From assembly GCA_035566435.1 (NCBI GenBank), contig DATMRF010000143.1:7604-71603 (forward strand): a DNA stretch of 64,000 nucleotides. The letters run 5' to 3'. The position numbers and the translations under genes were made by a program. The notes beneath the pieces were generated by a model. That model ran no database searches and had not been told where the DNA came from. It saw only the letters and a program-made list of their open reading frames with translations. Shown piece after piece: positions 44,958-53,416 of the stretch. Each line of letters opens with the position of its first letter. Position 1 is the stretch's first letter. Origin of the DNA: DATMRF01 sp035566435. GTDB lineage: Bacteria > Verrucomicrobiota > Verrucomicrobiia > Limisphaerales > UBA8199.

Positions 44958-47306
44958 ATGATCCATTTCTCCAGCCTACGGGCCAGATTGGTCGGGACGG
45001 TGTTCCTGGCGATCGCGCCGGCTTGGCTGGCAGCGTACCTCATTACAAGGGCAACCGGCACAGAGGCAGACCTGCCCTGGATGGCGGTGTCGGGAGGCGT
45101 CGGCTTGCTGGCATTGGCGGCCGCCTGGTTTGGGGGCGAGCGCTTCGTTCTGCGCCAGGTCCGCGGCCTGTATCGCGCTGCCCGGCAGTTGGCCGGGGGC
45201 GACCTGGCCAGCCGGACGGGGCTGCAGAAGGAACCCGGGGAGCTGGGCGAACTGGCGCGCACTTTCGACTCAATGGCCGCATCGCTCGAAGGCCGCAGCA
45301 AGGAGCGTGAGCAGTCCGAACAGACCCTGCTCACTCGTTCGTTGCAGCAAACGGTGGTAAGCGCGCTGGGCCAGTTCGCGCTGGTCAGCAACGATTTTGA
45401 CGCCTTGCTCAACCAGGCAGTGATGCTGGCCGCCCAGACGCTCGAGGTGGAGTATTGCGCCTTGCTGGAGCTCCAGCCGGGCGGTCAAACCCTGCTGCTG
45501 CGCGCCGGGCTCGGCTGGAAAGCGGGCTCGGTGGGCCGCTGGCAGGAGCCCACCGACCCTCACACGCAGGCCGGCTTTACTCTCGCCGCGGGCGAACCGA
45601 TCGTGATCGAGCACCTGGCCAGCGACACGCGATTCCGCGCCCCGGCGCTGCTGAGCGACCACGGCGTCGTCAGCGGCATGACGGTCGCCGTCGCCGGGCA
45701 AGGCAAGGCCTTTGGCGTGCTGGGCGCCTACACGACACACCGGCGGGAATTTACACCGGATGAAATGCACTTCCTGTTGGCGGTGGCGACTGTTCTGGCG
45801 ATGGCGGTGGCAAGAAAACGAGCCGAAGCCCTGATGGAAAAGCTCGCGGCTTTTGCCCAGCTCAACCCTAATCCCGCCATGGAGCTGACCGAGAGCGGAG
45901 CCTTGACTTACTTCAACGAAGCAGCGCAGCAACTCACGATCTCCGTAAGCCAGAAGCATCCAAGGGACATCTTGCCCCCAAACATCGAATCAATTGTCCG
46001 GACCTGCCTCACAAGCCAGAACCGGTTGAGCCTCGAAACCCAGAACGAGGGGCGCCACCTTTCGTGGTCCTTCAGCCCCGTGGCGGGCAGCCAGGTGGTT
46101 CACGCCTACGTCGAAGACATCACCGAACGCCTGAGTCTGGAAGCCCAGTTGCGCCAGTCCCAAAAGATGGAATCGGTTGGCCAGTTGGCGGCGGGCGTCG
46201 CTCATGACTTCAACAACATGCTCACCATTATCCAGGGCCATTCCGGGATGCTGCTGGCCAAAGCCGCCCAAAAAACCGAGCTGCTGGATTCCGCCCAGGC
46301 CATCTACTTCGCCGCCGAACGCGCTGCCAATCTCACCCGCCAGTTGCTCATGTTCAGCCGCAAGAACCTGATGCAACCAAAGCCGCTCGACTTGCGCGAA
46401 ATCGTTTCCCACATGGGCAAAATGCTCCAGCGTCTCCTCGGCGAAACCATCACCCTCGAATTCCGTCCGCCGCCCAAACTTCCGCTGGTCCAAGCCGACG
46501 TTGGCATGGTCGAACAGGTCATCATGAACCTAGCTGTCAACGCCCGCGACGCCATGCCCAAAGGGGGCACCCTGACCATCAGCACCAGTCCCGTCGGGAC
46601 CAATGATTCTTACGTGCACAGCCATCCCGAGGCGCATGCAGGTTCCTTTGTCTGCTTGCGAGTCGCCGACACGGGCTCCGGGATGGACGCCTACACGATG
46701 ACGCGCATTTTCGAGCCGTTTTTCACCACCAAAGAAGTCGGCAAGGGCACCGGTCTTGGCCTGGCCACCGTCTATGGCATCATGAAGCAGCATGATGGAT
46801 GGATTGATGTGTCGAGCGAGCCCGGAAAGGGCGCGACTTTCAGTGTCTTTTTTCCTGCCACGGGCGAATCGGCCGAGGCCAAACCCATCGACGCCGCTCC
46901 GAGCCTGGAGTTGCGGGGCGGCCAGGAAACTATTCTGATCGTGGAGGACGAACCGGTCCTGCGCGACATGGCACATGTCATCCTTGAGGAGTGCGGCTAC
47001 AACATCCTCGAGGCCGCGTCCGGCCGTGAAGCTTTGGGAGTCTGGGAGCGCCACGGGGAAAGTATTGACCTCGTCGTAACTGATATGGTTATGCCGGAAG
47101 GGATTTCCGGGATGGACCTGGCCCAGAGGCTCCTCTCAGCCAACCCTAAGCTCAAGATCATCTTCGCCAGCGGCTACAGCATGGAGGACGTTGATACCGC
47201 GTTCGTTCGCAAGGGCTGCGCGACCTTTTTGCAAAAACCTTACACGCACGTCACCCTGGCCAAGGCAGTGCGGGATTGCCTGGACACGGCACCGACGACG
47301 GGCTAG
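44958..47306 (+). CDS. Hybrid sensor histidine kinase with receiver domain
   Basis: 782 residues from the ATG at 44958. Two N-terminal helices enclose a short periplasmic loop, then a HAMP-like segment, a GAF domain (about residues 130-280), a PAS-like segment (about 290-400), and the HisKA dimerisation domain with the phospho-His in GVAHDFNNML (H416). The HATPase region shows NLAVNARDAMP, DTGSGM and GTGLGLATVYG. The C-terminal receiver domain has its phospho-acceptor aspartate in LVVTDMVMP (D709) and a conserved lysine in LQKPYT. Such kinases usually pass phosphate to a separate response regulator; none is adjacent. It is divergent from yajC-secDF. Confidence 0.9.
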   Translation: MIHFSSLRARLVGTVFLAIAPAWLAAYLITRATGTEADLPWMAVSGGVGLLALAAAWFGGERFVLRQVRGLYRAARQLAGGDLASRTGLQKEPGELGELARTFDSMAASLEGRSKEREQSEQTLLTRSLQQTVVSALGQFALVSNDFDALLNQAVMLAAQTLEVEYCALLELQPGGQTLLLRAGLGWKAGSVGRWQEPTDPHTQAGFTLAAGEPIVIEHLASDTRFRAPALLSDHGVVSGMTVAVAGQGKAFGVLGAYTTHRREFTPDEMHFLLAVATVLAMAVARKRAEALMEKLAAFAQLNPNPAMELTESGALTYFNEAAQQLTISVSQKHPRDILPPNIESIVRTCLTSQNRLSLETQNEGRHLSWSFSPVAGSQVVHAYVEDITERLSLEAQLRQSQKMESVGQLAAGVAHDFNNMLTIIQGHSGMLLAKAAQKTELLDSAQAIYFAAERAANLTRQLLMFSRKNLMQPKPLDLREIVSHMGKMLQRLLGETITLEFRPPPKLPLVQADVGMVEQVIMNLAVNARDAMPKGGTLTISTSPVGTNDSYVHSHPEAHAGSFVCLRVADTGSGMDAYTMTRIFEPFFTTKEVGKGTGLGLATVYGIMKQHDGWIDVSSEPGKGATFSVFFPATGESAEAKPIDAAPSLELRGGQETILIVEDEPVLRDMAHVILEECGYNILEAASGREALGVWERHGESIDLVVTDMVMPEGISGMDLAQRLLSANPKLKIIFASGYSMEDVDTAFVRKGCATFLQKPYTHVTLAKAVRDCLDTAPTTG

Positions 47307-47348
47307 CCGACGGGTACGAAGGTACGGCGCGCCGAACTGAACCGGGCC

Positions 47349-47411
47349 GGGGACGGCCACGTCCCTGAGGAAAGTTGATGGAGCCCAGGGCACGGGGACG
47401 TGGCCGTCCCC
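47349..47411 (+). repeat. 17-base perfect inverted repeat (copy 1)
   Basis: Arms at 47349-47365 and 47395-47411 are exact reverse complements, with a 29-base loop. They lie between the convergent kinase and proS genes, so a two-way terminator is plausible. The right arm, with five more bases, is repeated at 56634-56655. Confidence 0.75.
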
Positions 47412-47417
47412 GCCCCG

Positions 47418-49178
47418 CTAACCCTCGGCACGGCTCAATTCGAGAACCTTGGCGACCGCTTCCTCTGCCTTGACGGGCAGCATCGCGCCGCCGCGTGGTT
47501 TGATTTCCACCTCGCCTTTGGCCAAGGACTTTTCACCGATGCCAATGCGAATCGGGAAGCCGACGAGTTCGGAATCCTTGAACTTCACCCCGGGCCGGTC
47601 GTTCCGGTCGTCGAGGATGACATCGACTCCCTGCGCAGTGAGTTCTGCGTAAATTCTCTCAGCGCGCTTCATGACTTCACTTTCGGGCGCGACGTTGAGG
47701 GGCGTAATACAGACGGTGTGCGGCGCGACGCTGATGGGCCAGATGATACCGTTCTCGTCATGGCTCTGCTCGATGACGGCCTGCAGAGTGCGAGTGACAC
47801 CGATGCCGTAGCAGCCCATGATCGCGGGCTGTTGCTTGCCGGATTCGTCGAGGAAAAGCGCATTGAGAGCCAGGCTGTATTTGGTGCCGAGTTTGAACAC
47901 GTGACCGACCTCGATGGCCCGCCGGATTTTGAGCGGCTGGCCGCATTTCTGACAAGGCTCGCCGGACTGCACCAGGCGCAGGTCCGCCCAGTGCCGGACC
48001 GCGATGTCCCGGCCGATGGCCACTTGCCGCAAATGGAACCCGTCTTCATTGGCGCCCGTCGTCATGTTTGCTGCGCCGCGCATGCGTTCGTCCGCGTAGA
48101 TGGGAATCTCTGCAGCCGGCCCGCGAAGTGTCTGCGTTACGGCGCCGAGGCTGCCTGGCAGGGCTCCAAGCATCGTGAAGGTCACCATGTCTGCCGGGTT
48201 CCTCACGTCAGCAGGGCGAATTTGCGCGGTACCAAGCGCGCCAGCCAGTTTGGCTTCGTTCAACTGGTCGTCGCCGCGCATCAGGATGAGCGCCGGTTTG
48301 CTCTCGACGACGTACACGAGCGTCTTGATCTGCCGCTCCGCAGGAACGTTGTGAGGGGCCTTGCTCAGAGCCTCGATGGTCACAACGCCAGGGGTGGCAA
48401 ACTTCTCCAGCGTTTGGGCTTGTTGGACGGCAGCAACCAACGGCTCAGGTTGCGCATGCGGAGCGCTCGTAGCTTTTTCGACGTTCGCGGCGTAACCACA
48501 AGACTCACAATAGGCCACCTCGTTCTCGCCGGTTTCGGCCGGGACCATGAATTCGTGCGAGAATTTGCCGCCCATGACGCCGGTGTCGGCTTCCACCGCG
48601 ATGGTCTTGAGGCCGCAACGCTGGAAAATCCTGGCGTAGGCGTCGTACATCTTTCGGTAGCTGGCCTGCGCGGCCTCGTCGGTGGCGTCAAAGCTGTAGG
48701 CGTCCTTCATGACGAACTCTTTAGCGCGCATCAAGCCGAAGCGCGGGCGAATCTCATCACGGAATTTGGTTTGTATTTGGTAGAAGTTCTTCGGCATCTG
48801 GCGGTACGAGCTGATCTCACCCGCCACGAGCGTCGTGATGACCTCCTCGTGCGTTGGCCCGAGCACCCATTCTTTTTTCGCGCGGTCCCGGACTTTGAAC
48901 AGCACGTCCTTGGCCGTCTCATACCGGCCGCTCTGTTGCCAGATCTCGGGCGGCTGCAAGGCGGGCATCAGGACTTCCAGCGCCCCGGCCCGGTTCATTT
49001 CTTCACGGACGATTTGCTCGACTTTGCGCAGTGCACGGAGCCCGAGCGGCAGAAAGGTGTAAAGCCCGCCGGTAAGCTTGCGAACCAGTCCGGCGCGCAA
49101 CAGCAGCTTGTGCGAGACAATCTCCGCCTCGGCGGGAATCTCCTTCAAAGTCGGAATCAATGTCTGTGACCAGCGCAT
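47418..49178 (-). CDS. proS: Prolyl-tRNA synthetase ProS (bacterial type)
   Basis: 586 residues. Class II aminoacyl-tRNA synthetase motifs: GLYTFLPLG (motif 1 region), EEWVLGPTHEEV-type segment at VLGPTHEEVITTL, FRDEIRPRFGLMRAKEF (motif 2), the editing-domain insert (VYVVESKPALILMRGDDQLNE), MGCYGIGVTRTLQAVIEQ (motif 3), and the C-terminal anticodon-binding domain. The inserted YbaK-like editing domain marks the bacterial form. It charges tRNA-Pro in the cytoplasm. The 589-codon open frame on the plus strand is its shadow. Confidence 0.96.
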   Translation of the reverse strand: MRWSQTLIPTLKEIPAEAEIVSHKLLLRAGLVRKLTGGLYTFLPLGLRALRKVEQIVREEMNRAGALEVLMPALQPPEIWQQSGRYETAKDVLFKVRDRAKKEWVLGPTHEEVITTLVAGEISSYRQMPKNFYQIQTKFRDEIRPRFGLMRAKEFVMKDAYSFDATDEAAQASYRKMYDAYARIFQRCGLKTIAVEADTGVMGGKFSHEFMVPAETGENEVAYCESCGYAANVEKATSAPHAQPEPLVAAVQQAQTLEKFATPGVVTIEALSKAPHNVPAERQIKTLVYVVESKPALILMRGDDQLNEAKLAGALGTAQIRPADVRNPADMVTFTMLGALPGSLGAVTQTLRGPAAEIPIYADERMRGAANMTTGANEDGFHLRQVAIGRDIAVRHWADLRLVQSGEPCQKCGQPLKIRRAIEVGHVFKLGTKYSLALNALFLDESGKQQPAIMGCYGIGVTRTLQAVIEQSHDENGIIWPISVAPHTVCITPLNVAPESEVMKRAERIYAELTAQGVDVILDDRNDRPGVKFKDSELVGFPIRIGIGEKSLAKGEVEIKPRGGAMLPVKAEEAVAKVLELSRAEG

Positions 49179-49226
49179 AAGAGGGGCGAAGTGTGCAGAG
49201 GGAGGCAGGAAAAGGGAAGTGCGAAG

Positions 49227-49982
49227 TCACCTCACCGTATTCACCAGGGGCGCCAGTCCCTGTATCCGCACTTCCAGTCGGTCGCCGGAATCGATCGGCC
49301 CCACGCCGCTGGGTGTGCCGGTCAGGATAATATCTCCCGGCAGCAAGGTCATGTTGGTCGAGATGAAGCTGACGAGCTGGAAGCAGTTGAAAATGAGCTG
49401 GCTGGTGTTCGAGTTCTGGCGCAACTGGCCGTTTTGGAAGAGCTGAATGCTCAGGTCGTGCGGGTCGATCTTCGTCTCAATATACGGTCCCAGCGGCGTG
49501 AAGGTGTCGAAAGACTTGGCGCGCGTCCACTGGCTTTCGGCGTTTTGGATGGTGCGGTCGCTGATGTCCTGCGCGGCGGTGTAGCCGAGGATGTAGCGCG
49601 CCGCAGCCGCCGGGGTGACGTTGCGCACCCGTCGCCCAATCACGATGGCCAGCTCAGCTTCGAAGTCAGTGCGATGGTTCGCAAAAGGAACTTCGATTTT
49701 GCCGCCGTCCGGCAGCAACGAGGTAGTCGCCTTGATCCAAAACAACGGTTCCTTCGGGAGCGGCTTGTTGCTTTCGCGCGCATGGTCCGCGTAATTGAGC
49801 CCCACAGCGATGATCTTGGAAGGCGCAACCGGCGTCAGCGTGCGCAGGCCTTTGAGCCTGCTCGCTTTCTTTTCGAAGGAAGGCGAGCCGAACACGTCGC
49901 CGCGAAGACGGAAAAGCTCACCGTCCACGACTTTGGCGTAAAAGATCTCATCGCCCTTCTGAAATCGACCAATGGCTGCCAT
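49227..49982 (-). CDS. Fumarylacetoacetate-hydrolase-family protein
   Basis: About 251 residues from ATG 49982. FAH-family blocks are clear: VGLNYADHARE, FRVFWIKATTSLLP-type region at LFWIKATTSLLPDGG, FEAELAIVIGRR (metal-binding E-x-E), GYTAAQDISDR, KSFDTFTPLGPYI and TGTPSGVGP. These enzymes hydrolyse or decarboxylate beta-diketo acids such as acylpyruvates and 2-hydroxyhepta-2,4-dienedioate. The substrate cannot be told. It follows proS on the opposite strand of the surrounding sugar genes. Confidence 0.9.
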   Translation of the reverse strand: MAAIGRFQKGDEIFYAKVVDGELFRLRGDVFGSPSFEKKASRLKGLRTLTPVAPSKIIAVGLNYADHARESNKPLPKEPLFWIKATTSLLPDGGKIEVPFANHRTDFEAELAIVIGRRVRNVTPAAAARYILGYTAAQDISDRTIQNAESQWTRAKSFDTFTPLGPYIETKIDPHDLSIQLFQNGQLRQNSNTSQLIFNCFQLVSFISTNMTLLPGDIILTGTPSGVGPIDSGDRLEVRIQGLAPLVNTVR

Positions 49983-50070
49983 AGCGCGTCTGATCTGTAG
50001 CAAACCGCTCGACCGCCTCGCAAGGCGAAAGCGACACAGGGCGGAAGACCGGAGTGACGGCCCGGCCGGG

Positions 50071-50130
50071 GCGCACGATTCCGATTGTGCGCTCGGTTTC
50101 AGCGTTCAGGCGCACGATTGGAAGCGTGCG
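50071..50130 (+). repeat. Two hairpins with GATTCCGATT and ATTGGAAG loops
   Basis: GCGCAC-GATTCCGATT-GTGCGC (50071-50092) and CGCACG-ATTGGAAG-CGTGCG (50111-50130) in the gap before the GH13 gene. The second keeps TTGGAA, like the pair at 5.9 kb, so these belong to a similar family. Confidence 0.6.
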
Positions 50131-50215
50131 TCCCTCGAAACTGACCCGGCAGGATGCGTGGAAAGAGTTTGACTAAAGGCCGCAGCTCGCGCCTTAATCT
50201 CTCACGGCGCAAAAA

Positions 50216-51622
50216 ATGTACCAGCTTATGAATCGAGCATCCGGTTTGGTCCGCACTGTAAGGTCGGCAGTGTCCCTGGTGCTCGGCCTGCTCTTCGGCT
50301 CCGCGTCCGCACCCGCGGGTGATCTCTCCCGCCAGACCGCGCGAGCCGTGCCTGCGTGGCTGCGCGAGGGCGTGATCTACGAGGTGTTTCCGCGGAATTT
50401 CTCGCCCGAAGGAAACTTCAACGGCGTCACGGCTCGCCTGGATGAGTTAAAAGACCTGGGCGTGAACATCCTCTGGCTCATGCCCATCCATCCCATCGGC
50501 GAAAAGATGCGCAAAGGCACGCTCGGCAGCCCATATGCCGTCAAGGATTATTACGCCATCAACCCCGATTACGGCACCGAAGCGGACCTGAAAAGGCTGG
50601 TCACCGAGGCTCATAAACGCGGGCTGAAGGTCATCATTGATATCGTCGCCAACCACACCGCCTGGGACAGCGTGATGATGGAGCACCCGGAGTTCTATAA
50701 GCAGGACGCTGCCGGCAAGATCATACCGCCGGTGCCCGAATGGACCGATGTGGCCGGGTTGAACTATGACAACCCCCGGTTGCGCGAATATATGCTCACG
50801 ATGCTCAAGCATTGGATCGATCCCGCGACGTTCGATCTCGACGGCTTTCGCTGCGATGTCGCTTCCATGGTGCCGACCAGCTTCTGGGAACAGGCGCGCG
50901 CCGAACTCACCAAGGTCAAACCCGATATCATGCTGCTCGCCGAAGCCAGCAAGCCTGAGCTCCTGCTCAAGGCCTTCGACGCGGATTATTCCTGGCCGCT
51001 GCACGGCGCGCTGAATGATGTGCTGCTCAAGGGCAAGCCGGCCTCGGAAATCCGGCGCTCGTGGGAAGAGAGCTTGCAACAATTCCCAAGAGAGTCATTT
51101 CACATGCGGATTTCGGACAATCACGACGAAGCCCGCGCCGTCACCCGATTTGGCCTCAGAGGAGCTTTGGCCGCCTCGGCCCTGATGTTCACCCTCGATG
51201 GCGTGCCCCTGCTCTACAATGGCATGGAGGTGGGCGACGCCACCGAGTCGGGCGACCCGGCGTTGTTCGAGAAGCTCCCGGTCTTCTGGCATCCCAAAGA
51301 CCGGCCGCCGCTGCGCCAGATTTATCGCGACCTGATCAATCTACGCAAAACCTACGGCGCCTTCCGCAATGACCGCGTGGCATGGCTGCGCAATTCCGAT
51401 GAGGCGAATCTGGTTACTTTGATGCGGTTGGATAGCAAGGATGAATTCGTAGTCGCGATCAATTTTTCCAACCGGCCGCTGGTCGGCTCGGTCGAAGTGA
51501 TGCACGACCAGGAGTTCAAACCGGTGAAGCTCTCGGGGATGCCCGAAGCCCCGCCCGCCGGGCTGCCGCTGTTCAAGCTGAACGGCTTTGAGTGGCGCAT
51601 TTATCACCGCACGCTTCCGTAA
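50216..51622 (+). CDS. Alpha-amylase family protein (GH13), secreted
   Basis: 468 residues with an export signal (AVSLVLGLLFGSASAPAG). The GH13 barrel is intact: region I DIVANHT, region II GFRCDVAS with nucleophile D214, region III ending LLAEAS with acid/base E243, and region IV ISDNHDE with transition-state D301. There is no obvious starch-binding module. It probably hydrolyses or transfers alpha-1,4-glucans outside the cytoplasm. Sits upstream of an MFS transporter and a GH77 gene, together an alpha-glucan uptake and processing group. Confidence 0.9.
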   Translation: MYQLMNRASGLVRTVRSAVSLVLGLLFGSASAPAGDLSRQTARAVPAWLREGVIYEVFPRNFSPEGNFNGVTARLDELKDLGVNILWLMPIHPIGEKMRKGTLGSPYAVKDYYAINPDYGTEADLKRLVTEAHKRGLKVIIDIVANHTAWDSVMMEHPEFYKQDAAGKIIPPVPEWTDVAGLNYDNPRLREYMLTMLKHWIDPATFDLDGFRCDVASMVPTSFWEQARAELTKVKPDIMLLAEASKPELLLKAFDADYSWPLHGALNDVLLKGKPASEIRRSWEESLQQFPRESFHMRISDNHDEARAVTRFGLRGALAASALMFTLDGVPLLYNGMEVGDATESGDPALFEKLPVFWHPKDRPPLRQIYRDLINLRKTYGAFRNDRVAWLRNSDEANLVTLMRLDSKDEFVVAINFSNRPLVGSVEVMHDQEFKPVKLSGMPEAPPAGLPLFKLNGFEWRIYHRTLP

Positions 51623-51741
51623 GATTCATCCTCCTCCTCTTTCTCACCCTCGTCCTCAATGTTCGAGACTCACTTTCCAGGACGAGCTGGACGCTGTTGC
51701 CGTTCCAAAGCCGGAGACCGGCGCGCGAGCCAATTGCCTCC

Positions 51742-53235
51742 TCAAGCGGCTTTTTCGACCGCCAAGCGTGCCTCTTCACCGCCGCTCGGCGCAGGTGAAA
51801 TCGTTGCCGTAGAGTCCTTCACCCGCATCGTCAGGCCCGCAGCGACCAGCATGGACGCCCCGCCGAGCATGACCACTTTCACAGGGCTGTTCCCGAAAAG
51901 GTCTTTCACCACCGGCTCCAGCGCAATCGAAGCGAGGATTTCAGGGATGACGATGAAGAAATTGAAGATGCCCATGTAAACGCCCATGCGGTGGGCCGGC
52001 AAAGCGCTAGAGAGCATCGCATACGGCATCGCCAGGATCGAGGCCCATGCGATGCCAACGCCCAACATCGTGCATTGCCATAGGATTCTGTCATGGATGA
52101 GCCCAGTACTTAGCAAGCTCAGTCCTCCGGCGAGCAGCGCGAGCGCGTGAACCGCGCGGCGGCTGGTCACCTTCGCGACCTGCGGCAAGGCAAAAGCGAC
52201 GAAAAAACAGACGATTGAGTACCATTTGAACGTATCACCCCCGAAAATGGTTCCCTGATCGAAAGCAGGCGATTTCGGATCCACGGCGCCAAAGATTTGT
52301 TGTGCGGTTGCCAGACCAAAAAACATCCACATGCAGAATAATCCCAGCCAGGTGAAAAACTGCACCAGCGCAAGCTGTTTCATCGTCGCCGGCATCTCGC
52401 GAATCGCCGAAGAGACCTCTGGCCCGCTTAGCACGGCGCCAATGGCCGCACCAATGGCTCCTCCTGCCAGGACGTGCCAGAGGGTCAGGTGATGGTCCAC
52501 CAGAGCACCGCGAGTCGCGCCTAACAAGGCGCCGGCAGTTGCGCCGATGAGGAGAAAGATTGGCTGGACCTGAAAACCCAGGTGTTCGCGTTTTCGCTTT
52601 TGGAATGCCTCCACATCCTCCGGCGGATATTCCCGGGAAACGAGCACGGTCCAAATGACCGCCAGCAGGAACACCCCGGCACCGAGCTTAAACGCATACA
52701 GCACGGCCAGCGGCACGCCGTTGGAGGCGTTGCCCGTCACTCCAAACTGCCCCAGCAACGCTGGCAACGCGTTGGCTACCGCGGCGCCGATGCCGATAAA
52801 AAAGCTTTGCATCACGAAACCCACGGTGCGTTGTTCGTCCGACAGCTTGTCCGCGACGAACGCCCGGAACGGTTCCATGCTGATATTGATGGAGGCGTCG
52901 AGCACCCACAGCATGGTCGCCGCGGCCCACAACGCGGGCGCGTCCGGCATAAAGAAAAGGGCAACGCTCGAAAGAATCGCCCCGGTGGTGAAATACGGCC
53001 GGCGCCGCCCGAGCCAGCACCACGTGCGGTCGCTCATCGAGCCAATAATCGGCTGCACCAACAAGCCCGTGATGGGGCCGGCAAGCCACAGAATAGGGAT
53101 TTTGGAGGGGTCTGCGCCAAGCTTGGCGTAGATGGCGCTCATGTTGGCAAGCTGCAAACCCCAGCCGAATTGGATGCCCATGAACCCGAAACTCATGTTC
53201 CAGATCTGCCAGAAGCTTAAGCGAGGTTTTTGCAT
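51742..53235 (-). CDS. MFS transporter, maltose/sugar type (GPH or SLC45-like)
   Basis: 497 residues with about twelve membrane helices. Characteristic segments are FGWGLQLANMSAIYAKLGAD, LWLAGPITGLLVQPIIGSMSD with RTWCWLGRRRPYF directly after (the conserved loop 2-3 region), and SINISMEPFRAFVADKL. This arrangement is typical of bacterial maltose/maltodextrin symporters related to SLC45. It lies between the GH13 and GH77 genes, so the likely cargo is maltose or short maltodextrins. Divergent from the GH77 gene across about 180 bases. Confidence 0.85.
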   Translation of the reverse strand: MQKPRLSFWQIWNMSFGFMGIQFGWGLQLANMSAIYAKLGADPSKIPILWLAGPITGLLVQPIIGSMSDRTWCWLGRRRPYFTTGAILSSVALFFMPDAPALWAAATMLWVLDASINISMEPFRAFVADKLSDEQRTVGFVMQSFFIGIGAAVANALPALLGQFGVTGNASNGVPLAVLYAFKLGAGVFLLAVIWTVLVSREYPPEDVEAFQKRKREHLGFQVQPIFLLIGATAGALLGATRGALVDHHLTLWHVLAGGAIGAAIGAVLSGPEVSSAIREMPATMKQLALVQFFTWLGLFCMWMFFGLATAQQIFGAVDPKSPAFDQGTIFGGDTFKWYSIVCFFVAFALPQVAKVTSRRAVHALALLAGGLSLLSTGLIHDRILWQCTMLGVGIAWASILAMPYAMLSSALPAHRMGVYMGIFNFFIVIPEILASIALEPVVKDLFGNSPVKVVMLGGASMLVAAGLTMRVKDSTATISPAPSGGEEARLAVEKAA

Positions 53236-53416
53236 AGCGGCTGCTCGAAACCAACTGCATCACTGTTTGCCAGGTGGCGCAAGCCTATTCACTGGCAACT
53301 CTCCTCTCGCCTGATTAACTTTCACCCATGTCGAGCCTAATCGTCCGGCCTCACTGCCAGTGGCTACAATCTGCCAACTGTTGGCCGTTCCCAGTGAATG
53401 CAAACCCGGCGAGTTC

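Noticed and set aside
47400..49169. 589-codon plus-strand frame opposite proS
   Set aside because: Shadow of prolyl-tRNA synthetase.
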